From Pseudomonas kilonensis (GTDB lineage: Bacteria > Pseudomonadota > Gammaproteobacteria > Pseudomonadales > Pseudomonadaceae): 64,000 nt of DNA. Positions 1 to 8,394 of the stretch are shown one piece after another. The notes under the pieces are model-generated. The model was not told the DNA's origin and searched no databases. It saw only the letters and a program-made list of their open reading frames with translations. Numbering within the stretch: position 1 is the first letter of the stretch; each line of letters starts with the position of its first letter. The translations under genes and the position numbers were made by a program. The stretch is taken from NCBI RefSeq assembly GCF_001269885.1, contig NZ_LHVH01000028.1:1-64000 (forward strand). Direction: 5' to 3'.

Positions 1-3000
1 ACCGGGCACCCTTATCCGGGCGGCGTTGTGCGCCCCAACTTGCCGCGGGTCACCCGCCATCGCAGCTACCCCGACTTTGGCCAGCCAAACGCCGATGAAA
101 CGATGGTCGAGGTGCAATTCAGCTACACCAGCCATAACTTCCTCGGCGCCGGTGAAACCGTCAGTTGGGAAGACGGGATGGACCCGCTGTACAAACTGCA
201 GGCCCGTTATGAATACGGCAGCACCGCCCGCTTGATGGTCGGCGGCCAGGTGGCGCGCACAGTCGAACGCAGTTACAACCGTTTTCACTTGCTGGTGGAA
301 GAAAAAACCAAACAGGAACATTGCGTCAAGCGTGTCAGCACCCAGTATTACGCCGAGGATGTGCCGTTCGAGCGCCAGGTCCCGCAGTTCCAGTTCCCCA
401 AGGAAGTCACCACCCGTTGGGAGCTGGACAACGACGCGACCCAATACCGCGCCGAAATCACCCGCAGTGTCTACAACGACCAGGGCAACCATACCGAACA
501 GGTTGAGCCCAACGGTATCAGGACCGTCTACACCTACTATTCCAAGAACGGCGAGGACGGTTGCCCGGCGGACCGTTTCGAACGCAACCTCAAAGACACC
601 ACGGTGTACCCATCATCCCAAGGCGAGCCGGGCGCGCCGACGCTGCGCACCCGTCTGCGCTACAGCGCGCACAAGCCGCTGAACGGCAGCGGGGTGGACG
701 ATTGGCTGGCGATGGACAGCGAAACCCTGATGCAGGTGGAGGGCGCCAACGAAACCACCTTGCAGCAAACCTTGCGCAGTTACCATGAACTGACCGGCGA
801 TCCATTCTTGCATAGCCGCCTGGCCAGCCAGCAAACCTTGCTCAATGGCACCACCAGTACGACCTTGTATGAGTACGACAAGGGCCCCAGCGCGCTGGCC
901 GGTGAAACCGTGTTGGAAACACGCGAGTTATTTACTGGTTTTGACGGCATCGAAAAAACGATGTCCCAGGAAAATTCGCTGATCACCGGCGAAGCGGTGC
1001 TGACCACCGACGTCGATGGCGTGGAACTGCTTCGCCAGTTCGATGTTCTGGGTCGAGTCACCAAGGAAATCGTCTCACCTAAATCGCCCGACGTTCGAGC
1101 CGAACGCGTTTATCGCTATACCTTGATCAGTACAGACGGGCAATACGCTTCAGAGAGCGTGACGGGGGTCAGCGGCGTAACGACCCATACCCGCTTCGAT
1201 GGTATGGGACGAGTGGTTTATCGAGAGAGGGTCGAGAAGGCAAAGGCGCCGCGCCAGGTCTACGCGGCCAGTTACGACAAACTGGACAACCTGATCGAAG
1301 AGATCCGCTACGACTGGCTGGAAGATAAATCCATGCCCTTGCGCCAGCGCTTTGAATACGACGCCTGGGGTATCGCCCATCGCACGACAATGCCCGATGG
1401 CGTTGTGAGCCGTTACCTCTGGTCGCCTTTTGGCAGCAAAGGGCCGGTCGAGCACCAATGGCTGGAAACCCCGGAGACTGAAACGACAACACTTATCAGC
1501 GGCCTGACTGTGGGCAAGTACAACGATTTCGGCAAGCTTGACCGCTTCGAACGATTGGACGCACAGCCCTTGATCGATCTGTGCCACCAACAACCCGAAC
1601 GCCCGGTCGCAGAGCATCTGCGCCACCTGCTTGAAACGACAGGGCTGCCGACCGTTGGCGCGGTTGAATACACCTATGACGGCAAGAACAACTGTGTACA
1701 ACAAATAGAATTGTATGACGGGCAGGAACGCAGGACGCGTTTTGCCTATGACCCGTGGGATCGAGTGAACGCCACCACCCTCCCCGACAATACGGTCGCC
1801 AGCCGGGAGTTTGCCGCGCACAGTTTAGGTGAACAAACCACCAGCATGAGCGTGAAACCCAGCGCCAAGCCGTCGATCACTGTCGGCCAACAGTCATACG
1901 ACAGCCTCCAGCGCATGACCGAACGTCGTGTCGGCTCAATGGTCAATCCGCAGATCGAGGAGTTCAAATACACCGGCAGCCAGATGCAGCTCAGCCAGCG
2001 GATCACCCCGGCCAAAGAAGTTTTCGATTATGAATACAAACCAGAACTGACCCAGCAGCCTTTAAAGATCACCACCTCCAAAGATGAATCGACAACTTAC
2101 GTGTATGACCTCAAGACCGGAGCAATAACCGGGGCGCAAAATAATCAAGGCCAGCGTGAATATCGATATACCGATACCGGCGAGCTGGAATACGAAAGCT
2201 GGACCGATATCGACGGCAAAAAGATGGAGACCACCTACCAGACTTCCCTCCAGGGGCGGCAAATCAGTCGAAGCCATACCGACGGCCTGGATACCGTTTA
2301 CACCTATGACGATTGCGGACGGGCCAAAACAGTCGTCCAAGGCGCGCTCAGTGCCGACTTCGACTACGACACACTCGGCCAACTGTGCCGCACCACGACA
2401 CGCAGCCCGACGTCGACATTGGTTGCCGAGGTCAAATACGACCCGCAGGGCCGGGAAATCGAGCGGACACTGACCCTCAATGGTCAAGCCCCACGAGTCA
2501 TTACTCAAATCTGGCAAGGCGACAACCAACTCAAGAGCCGACACGTGTTCCTGAACGAGGAGAGCTTGCTCGATGAGGCGTTTGTGTACGACTCGCGCAA
2601 CCGACTCGTTCATCACACCTGCACGGGCAGCGCCCTGCCCAAGGACGCCTACGGCAATAGCATCCTCAGCCAGTTATTCAGGTTCGATGAGCTGGATAAT
2701 ATCGTGCGAGTCACCACTCAATTCGATGGCGGTCTCAGCGACATTGCCGTATTCACCTATGATCCCGACGATCCTTTTCAATTGAAAAAGATTACCCATA
2801 CCTATACGGCCGGCGGCTATCCAGCGCTGCTTGAGTTCGAGTACGACGCCAATGGCCATATGCTCAATGACGAACTCAATCGACGCTTGATCTACGACGA
2901 TCATGGCCGCCTGGTTGCGGTAAAGGATGCGCAAGAGCAGCTTGTCGTGAGCTATCGCTACGACGGGCATAACCACTTGGTGGGCGTTCGTCAAGGCAAC

Positions 3001-4164
3001 GAGCCGGAAACACTACGCTTCTATCAGGGCTACAACCTGAGCCACACGCTGCACAATGGCATCGGCACGCAGTATTTGTTCCATGAAGAACGCCCTTTGG
3101 GGCAGCAGCAAATCGACAACCATGAGCAGACCCTCTTGCTGATGACAGACGCCAGCCCCAGCGTCATAGGAGAATGCGTGCAATCGGACGTGCACGCAGT
3201 AGCCTACAGCGCCTACGGTATTCGTAGCAGCGAGGAAGCCTTGCAGAGCTTAATCGCGTTCAACAGCGAGGTGTGCGAGAACACGAGCCACTGGTATCTG
3301 CTGGGCCGTGGCTACCGGGTGTACAACCCTAACCTGATGCGCTTTCATAGTCCGGATTCGTATAGCCCGTTCGGTTCGGGCGGGGTCAACCGCTATGCGT
3401 ATTGCCTGGGCAATCCGATTACGTTCCGTGACCCGACCGGACATCGGGCCAACTATCGTCGGCCGGATGATAACCCTGGGTATATCGACCCCATTCCAGA
3501 GCCCGAAAAGTCTAAGTTAGGTTTTTGGGCGAAACTCGGGATCATCGTAGGGGTAGTTGTTGCGGCGGCTGCCGCGATAGCAGGAGCCGTTTTTACCGGT
3601 GGAGGCTCTCTAGCGATTGGTGCTGCTGTGATAACGACATTGGGCGCGATACTAGTCACAGCGGGCGCTATAACAAACAATGAGACATTGATGAGCATTG
3701 GAGGCATTTTGGTTACTGTGGGTGGGGCTTTAAGTCTCTTCTCGTATTTTAAAGGTAGACCCGGTGCAGGCGCTCCAGGCGCTTCCAGCACCCCCAGGGG
3801 CAGCACTGCTGTATATCCAAATGCCCCGAGGAGTAGAACCACTAGCATTAACCCCGGAAATCAACCTGGTACTGGTGATGAGGCAGGTTCATACTCAAAC
3901 CTACGAACTGAGCGCTCAAATCGCTCTCTCTATTTCGAACAAACTGAGACCATTAATACATCAAATAATAAAGTGCGAACACCACCGCCGGACTATAGCG
4001 ACGACGAACAACCGAATTTAAATAGACAGATATTTAATAATACAGCTAATGCCCCCTCCCAACCTACGCCATTCAGCTCAGCGTTACTTGAGTCCAATCA
4101 AAGTTATCGGGATTTTCTGGAACGAGAGAACAAAAAACAGCTACTTGAAAAGTATATATTATAA
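1..4164 (+). CDS. RHS/YD-repeat protein, 5'-truncated by the window edge
   Basis: The frame is open from base 1, and the first possible start (GTG at 28) is probably internal, so the N-terminus lies outside. About 1,130 residues of tyrosine-aspartate (YD) repeats, such as YDALGR-like and RFDELDN-like units, are followed by an RHS-associated core ending at NPITFRDPTGH (DPTGH at about 3430-3444). An Arg-Asp pair followed by a second Asp 12 residues later resembles the self-cleaving aspartyl-protease arrangement known in TcC and RHS proteins. After the core come a Gly/Ala-rich hydrophobic stretch (about 3505-3740, two or three possible membrane segments) and a polar, apparently disordered tail ending EKYIL. 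Known relatives form a hollow shell that encloses a C-terminal toxin tip. A/T content rises sharply in the tail, as expected of an exchanged tip. No immunity-like gene follows on the same strand. The target is unknown. Confidence 0.85.
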   Translation, partial: TGHPYPGGVVRPNLPRVTRHRSYPDFGQPNADETMVEVQFSYTSHNFLGAGETVSWEDGMDPLYKLQARYEYGSTARLMVGGQVARTVERSYNRFHLLVEEKTKQEHCVKRVSTQYYAEDVPFERQVPQFQFPKEVTTRWELDNDATQYRAEITRSVYNDQGNHTEQVEPNGIRTVYTYYSKNGEDGCPADRFERNLKDTTVYPSSQGEPGAPTLRTRLRYSAHKPLNGSGVDDWLAMDSETLMQVEGANETTLQQTLRSYHELTGDPFLHSRLASQQTLLNGTTSTTLYEYDKGPSALAGETVLETRELFTGFDGIEKTMSQENSLITGEAVLTTDVDGVELLRQFDVLGRVTKEIVSPKSPDVRAERVYRYTLISTDGQYASESVTGVSGVTTHTRFDGMGRVVYRERVEKAKAPRQVYAASYDKLDNLIEEIRYDWLEDKSMPLRQRFEYDAWGIAHRTTMPDGVVSRYLWSPFGSKGPVEHQWLETPETETTTLISGLTVGKYNDFGKLDRFERLDAQPLIDLCHQQPERPVAEHLRHLLETTGLPTVGAVEYTYDGKNNCVQQIELYDGQERRTRFAYDPWDRVNATTLPDNTVASREFAAHSLGEQTTSMSVKPSAKPSITVGQQSYDSLQRMTERRVGSMVNPQIEEFKYTGSQMQLSQRITPAKEVFDYEYKPELTQQPLKITTSKDESTTYVYDLKTGAITGAQNNQGQREYRYTDTGELEYESWTDIDGKKMETTYQTSLQGRQISRSHTDGLDTVYTYDDCGRAKTVVQGALSADFDYDTLGQLCRTTTRSPTSTLVAEVKYDPQGREIERTLTLNGQAPRVITQIWQGDNQLKSRHVFLNEESLLDEAFVYDSRNRLVHHTCTGSALPKDAYGNSILSQLFRFDELDNIVRVTTQFDGGLSDIAVFTYDPDDPFQLKKITHTYTAGGYPALLEFEYDANGHMLNDELNRRLIYDDHGRLVAVKDAQEQLVVSYRYDGHNHLVGVRQGNEPETLRFYQGYNLSHTLHNGIGTQYLFHEERPLGQQQIDNHEQTLLLMTDASPSVIGECVQSDVHAVAYSAYGIRSSEEALQSLIAFNSEVCENTSHWYLLGRGYRVYNPNLMRFHSPDSYSPFGSGGVNRYAYCLGNPITFRDPTGHRANYRRPDDNPGYIDPIPEPEKSKLGFWAKLGIIVGVVVAAAAAIAGAVFTGGGSLAIGAAVITTLGAILVTAGAITNNETLMSIGGILVTVGGALSLFSYFKGRPGAGAPGASSTPRGSTAVYPNAPRSRTTSINPGNQPGTGDEAGSYSNLRTERSNRSLYFEQTETINTSNNKVRTPPPDYSDDEQPNLNRQIFNNTANAPSQPTPFSSALLESNQSYRDFLERENKKQLLEKYIL

Positions 4165-4201
4165 AACCAGCAACAAACGCTTAAATACCAACTCCTGCAA
4201 A

Positions 4202-4247
4202 CCAAGTATGTGATCGCTACCAGATCGCATACTTGGCCTTCTTCCTT
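4202..4247. terminator. Hairpin between convergent genes, probably a bidirectional terminator
   Basis: A 14-bp stem with one G-T wobble (4202-4215 pairing with 4223-4236) encloses a 7-base loop and is followed on the plus strand by a pyrimidine-rich CCTTCTTCCTT run. It sits 38 bases after the stop of the RHS gene and 87 bases before the stop of the convergent minus-strand gene, so it could end both transcripts. On the minus side the following bases are only weakly T-rich. Confidence 0.6.
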
Positions 4248-4333
4248 GATCAATTAAAATATAAAATCACCCCACACCTAGCGCAGTGCTCCACTATTGA
4301 AAAGTGTAGGATAAACCTATGGCAGCCAGCTTT

Positions 4334-5836
4334 TCACTCGACCAACGTCAATTGCAACAAAGGGAAATTAGGCGATGCCAACGGCGGCCAAGTTTTCCCT
4401 CCGTCAAAACTGACATAGGCTTTGCCCGTCAATGGCGCATTACGTCGTAGCGTATTCAAAAACGCCTTAGACACCCTGACCTCAGTACCAAAACCAATGC
4501 CGGCAAAAGTCTCCTGCTCAGTGACCGCACGCTTGTTCACGGCCGGGAATACCCAGTCCTGGCCTGAAGAAGAGTTGACGCCAGTCATCGTGATCATGAC
4601 CCAATGATCGGTTGTGATGAGCGGCCATTTTTTCAGCGTCAGTCGTGCGCCCTCCGGTGCCACCGAGTTATAGCTCAGATATCCGCCGGAAAGGCCCTCG
4701 CACTGGACGGCTTCGAGCCGGTAACTTGGGAGGGTTAGTACCTGGAGCCGACGTGGGACAGAAAGATGCTCCTGATCCATCGCATCGATGACACCATAGG
4801 AGACCGGCAACACCCTGCCGATTTGAGCCGCCAGGTACTGCATTTCCACCCGAAAACGACGTGAGCCTGAACTGATGGGCTGTTCGACCCGAGTAGCGCC
4901 CAGGGTGCCAGGCTCCCCCCATTGCACCCAAACCTTCTCTTCCGGGTAGATAACGGCGGTGTCCGGCACTTGCACAATAACAACGCCGCCAGCAGGCACC
5001 AACGGATCCAACGTTTGTAGCTCCCCCGTCCCAACCGCGCCGTCAATAGAGGACCAAGGCAAATCACGGGGAATCGGCGTGGCATCGACATCCAATACAA
5101 CCGCCACAGACCTAGGGCTGACATTACCCGCACGGTCCTGCACCTCATACCACACATACCGGGACCCATCGCCCCTGTCCTGTATTAAATCAGCGCTGAT
5201 CGTAACCACGACGGGATCAGAAAAATTCTGGTCATCAAGTTCGATGACACCGCCTTCATCCTGGGTGCCCGGTGTAGATCCCCAGTACCAGGTGATCCGA
5301 TCCCAGGGTCGGGGGTCCGTGTATCCCGGGAGATTGGCCTTGACCTCATCATTGTTCTGCTCAAGGTAGCGGGCAGTGAGTTTATTGGGCGGAAGGACTT
5401 CGGGAGGGAAAACCAGCTTGCTGTCAGCAGCAAGGACAGGCGGCGTCGTATCGAGGGTAATCTCCAACTCGGCAGAGTCATCAGACTCATTGTTATAAGC
5501 CGTCGCCCTGTAGTGCAACCGATGAAGCCCGTCATTACCACGCAGTAGTCTTTGGGGCAACGTCACATATCGGTCTGACGGCTCTATGAAAGCGTTCCAA
5601 GTTCGGCGATCTACCCAATTCGGGGCACCGTCAAGGAACAGCTCAACCGACTCCTCACCCAACGTCGGATCAGAATTGTCCCATAACACGAACCAAACCT
5701 TTAGATCATCATGCGTGGCGGCTTCGGGAAGCAGATTGATTTCACCGCCCGGAATGTTATCTAACAGTTCATCTATGCGGGGTGGAAGTAATTCTCTAGG
5801 GTTATCGGAAGACGACTTATCTGCTGACTCGCTCAT
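4334..5836 (-). CDS. Large protein with Ig-like/beta-sandwich repeats, function unknown
   Basis: A 500-residue protein starting at the ATG at 5836, which has GAGGAG at Shine-Dalgarno distance. There is no signal peptide, lipobox or membrane segment. It is acidic and rich in Val, Trp, Asp and Pro. At least three copies of a module built around a [I/L/V]PGY-x-D...D-x-[I/V]-x-[W/V]-x-W-G core are visible, for example NLPGYTDPRPWDRITWYWGS near residues 165-190 and VPDTAVIYPEEKVWVQWGE further on. The same module occurs in the protein encoded at 8395-10437, so the two are paralogues. Phrases such as VQDRAGNVSPRSV resemble edges of Ig-like extracellular domains. It lies 101 bases after the autotransporter gene on the same strand and converges on the RHS gene. 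A carbohydrate-binding, adhesive or chaperone role is possible, but none can be shown. Confidence 0.75.
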   Translation of the reverse strand: MSESADKSSSDNPRELLPPRIDELLDNIPGGEINLLPEAATHDDLKVWFVLWDNSDPTLGEESVELFLDGAPNWVDRRTWNAFIEPSDRYVTLPQRLLRGNDGLHRLHYRATAYNNESDDSAELEITLDTTPPVLAADSKLVFPPEVLPPNKLTARYLEQNNDEVKANLPGYTDPRPWDRITWYWGSTPGTQDEGGVIELDDQNFSDPVVVTISADLIQDRGDGSRYVWYEVQDRAGNVSPRSVAVVLDVDATPIPRDLPWSSIDGAVGTGELQTLDPLVPAGGVVIVQVPDTAVIYPEEKVWVQWGEPGTLGATRVEQPISSGSRRFRVEMQYLAAQIGRVLPVSYGVIDAMDQEHLSVPRRLQVLTLPSYRLEAVQCEGLSGGYLSYNSVAPEGARLTLKKWPLITTDHWVMITMTGVNSSSGQDWVFPAVNKRAVTEQETFAGIGFGTEVRVSKAFLNTLRRNAPLTGKAYVSFDGGKTWPPLASPNFPLLQLTLVE

Positions 5837-5937
5837 GAACAAGACTCCTCAAAGAAGCACGAGGACAATGGCCGCAGCCGTTATCCTCGCATCGTGTAAA
5901 GAACATTGAACGTGCCGTGCAGCGTCAGCCCATTGAA

Positions 5938-8151
5938 TTACCAGAGATAGCGCACGCCCACGTTGGCCCCCCACGGTTGCTCGATCTTATTGCCGTTGCT
6001 GTAATCGAAATCGGCGTGGACCGACACTTTGTCAGTCAACGTCATCGCCACACCCGCACCCAGCTCACCGCGCGAACCGGAGAGGTCATTGCTGAACTTG
6101 TTATCGTTGACCTGCACGTCGTTGTTATTGGCGAACTCGTGCACATACGCGGCACGCAGGTACGGCTGCAGCACGTTGCCTTCACCCAGGTCAAAGTTGC
6201 GCCCGACCGTCGCACCGACCTTGCCCAGCAACGAGTGCGTGCGGTCGCCTTCGGCGGACAAGCCATTATCCAGGCGATAGTCCTTGCCCTCGATGATCAC
6301 GCCCGAAAGCTGTGTATAAGGTTCGACGAAGTAGTCGTCTTCCAACTTGATATGACGACCGAACTCCAGGGAGCCACCGACGCCGTGGCTGTCGTAGCTG
6401 CCCTTGGCCTTTTTGCCATCGCTCAGGCGGACGTCGGATTCGTTCTGGAAGCGGTTGAACTTGAGCACACCGTCGAAGTAATAGCCGCTTTCCTCGTCCA
6501 GCCACGTGGTGTAGGCACCAAGGTAGAAACTGTCGATTTCACCGGTGGTACCGCGACTCAAATCCAGGTCGGACTTGCTGTAGCCACCCATCACCCCCAC
6601 CAGCCACTGCCCGTCACCGACCGGCAACGGCGCATCGGCACCCAACGACAAGCCCTGCTGGGTTTGCTTATAAGCCACGCCGGAACTGGCGCTGACATCG
6701 AACTTGTTACCATAAGCACGCATCCAACCACCGGCCTTGCCTTGGTCCCGGCGCACTTCGCCCATGCGGCTGCGCAAGGTGCTGAGTTCGCCGTACCAGA
6801 CCGTGGGTGCGGCATTGAACAGTGCCATCACCGATTGGGTACCGGGGCTGATGATTTTCGAAGCGGTGTTCAGGTACCAATCATTGTCGCCTTGCTTGAT
6901 CAGGTTGTAGGAGTAGGCCCCCAAGTCCACCTCACCACCCACCAGGGAAAACTGGGCATCGCCACCGCCGATGTGAACCACCGGGATGGAAGCGGCGGCG
7001 CCGGGTTCCGAGCCACTGCTGTCGAGCGCCACCAGGTGATTGCCGGTGGCTGTCCCGGTCACCGTCAAGGTGTCGACCTGGCCAGTGCTGAAGTTGGTGT
7101 GCATGAAGAAGGTGCCGTTGCCCGACAGCTCGCCCACCGTCAACTTGTAGAACTCGCCCGGATTGCCGAACTGGATGCCACCGCCGTTCATGGAGAGTTT
7201 TTCGACCTCGCCATCGCCGACCATGATCCAGCGGGCTTCGTTGTTGACGGCCAGGCTCTCGACGTTTTCCAGGCGACCGGTGAGCGTGGCGAAGTTATCG
7301 AACACCACGTTGGCGCTGCTGCCATCTTCCACGATGATGTCGCCGACCAGTTGACTGTTATCGGCGCTGAAATTCGCCGAAGAGCCATTGACGACTTCCA
7401 GCAGCGTACCGTTACCGCCCACCAGGGTAGAGCCGTTGTTGACCTGGATATTCACCCGTTCGGTGTTGGTCTGGGTCTGGCCGTCGACGATGATCGCCGA
7501 GCCGGCCAGCCCTTCGACACGGGAATTGTCCAGGATCAACGCGTTGTCGGCGGACAGGTTGAGGTCGGCGAACAGGTACACACCGTTGAGCCCACCGATG
7601 ATGGTGCTGTCGGTGGCGGAGATCTTGCCGCCGAAGCTACGCACGCCAATGCCATCGGCGTTGCTGCCAGTGACGGTGGAACCGGCCTCGAGTATCAATT
7701 GGCTGCGAGCACTGAGGGTTGCCCCCACTCGTCCACCGATGATCTCACTGTCGCTGACCACCGCGGTAGATCCGCCGCCGGCTGATGTTGCCAGTTGCAG
7801 CCCGGTGTTGCTGCTGACGACTTTGCTGCCATTGGCGATGGTCGCGTGACTGCCGGCTAGATCGACTCCGTTGGCATTGCCTTGGGCGGTGACCTGGGTA
7901 TCACTCAGATCGATCGTCGACCCGCCGGACGCACGGATCTGGTAAGTCGTGGCGCCGTTGGCCGTCAGCTTGCTTTCGGTCTCCACCAGATAATCGTCGG
8001 GCGTGGTGGCGGCGTCGATGGTCTTGGACGCACCATTTTCGATGAGTGTCTGCGCCAGACCGGTGGGGCTGAGCAACAACAATGGCGCGAGGGTCACGAG
8101 TTTGAGAAAACGCGCAAGCGGTGTGATGGAGAATGAGTGGCTAACGGGCAT
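5938..8151 (-). CDS. Classical (type Va) autotransporter, pertactin-like passenger
   Basis: A 737-residue outer-membrane autotransporter. The ATG at 8151 is chosen because AGGAG lies 8 bases upstream and a signal peptide follows at once (hydrophobic LVTLAPLLLLSP, cleavage near GLA-QT at about residue 34). Residues about 40-430 are Gly/Ser/Asn-rich short repeats of beta-helix type (SDSEIIGG, DSTIIGGLNG, DNSRVEG), as in pertactin-like passengers. From about 470 (GWMRAYGNKF) to the end is a beta-barrel translocator whose last residues, VRYLW, form the usual aromatic C-terminal signature for BAM-dependent insertion. No catalytic triad or RGD motif was seen, so adhesion or surface coating is more likely than enzymatic activity. 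It sits between two genes for related Ig-like-repeat proteins on the same strand, with gaps of 101 and 243 bases. Confidence 0.88.
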   Translation of the reverse strand: MPVSHSFSITPLARFLKLVTLAPLLLLSPTGLAQTLIENGASKTIDAATTPDDYLVETESKLTANGATTYQIRASGGSTIDLSDTQVTAQGNANGVDLAGSHATIANGSKVVSSNTGLQLATSAGGGSTAVVSDSEIIGGRVGATLSARSQLILEAGSTVTGSNADGIGVRSFGGKISATDSTIIGGLNGVYLFADLNLSADNALILDNSRVEGLAGSAIIVDGQTQTNTERVNIQVNNGSTLVGGNGTLLEVVNGSSANFSADNSQLVGDIIVEDGSSANVVFDNFATLTGRLENVESLAVNNEARWIMVGDGEVEKLSMNGGGIQFGNPGEFYKLTVGELSGNGTFFMHTNFSTGQVDTLTVTGTATGNHLVALDSSGSEPGAAASIPVVHIGGGDAQFSLVGGEVDLGAYSYNLIKQGDNDWYLNTASKIISPGTQSVMALFNAAPTVWYGELSTLRSRMGEVRRDQGKAGGWMRAYGNKFDVSASSGVAYKQTQQGLSLGADAPLPVGDGQWLVGVMGGYSKSDLDLSRGTTGEIDSFYLGAYTTWLDEESGYYFDGVLKFNRFQNESDVRLSDGKKAKGSYDSHGVGGSLEFGRHIKLEDDYFVEPYTQLSGVIIEGKDYRLDNGLSAEGDRTHSLLGKVGATVGRNFDLGEGNVLQPYLRAAYVHEFANNNDVQVNDNKFSNDLSGSRGELGAGVAMTLTDKVSVHADFDYSNGNKIEQPWGANVGVRYLW

Positions 8152-8359
8152 GGATAACTCCTGGATAAACAAGCTGTCTGGCAACCGTCGAGCCTGGCGT
8201 TTACCGTCTGGGTCCGAACGATCAAAAGGCGGCAATCCTAAGCACTCGCTTCCTGGATATATGTAGGATTTATCCTTGTGTTTGTGAGACTTTTCTTATT
8301 ACTTCCGTATGAAATATCAATGTAGGCGCCTTTCCTATGAACCCGCATCGACCTGCACT

Positions 8360-8380
8360 CCCGGGCGAAAAACGCCCGGG
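8360..8380. other. GC-rich perfect hairpin between two minus-strand genes
   Basis: CCCGGGCG (8360-8367) pairs perfectly with CGCCCGGG (8373-8380) around an A5 loop, read as T5 on the minus strand. It lies just downstream of the stop of the minus-strand gene at 8395-10437. A T-tract after the stem is missing, so a canonical intrinsic terminator is uncertain. RNA stabilisation or partial termination before the autotransporter gene is possible. Confidence 0.45.
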
Positions 8381-8394
8381 TGCCAGCTCAAAGG

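Noticed and set aside
5917..7785. 622-codon plus-strand open frame across the autotransporter gene
   Set aside because: It is low-complexity (His/Val/Ala-rich) and lies wholly opposite the barrel and passenger, which have a signal peptide and a proper C-terminal signature.
8360..8380. Calling the GC-rich hairpin a definite terminator
   Set aside because: The T-run lies in the loop, not after the stem, so it is reported only as a hairpin.
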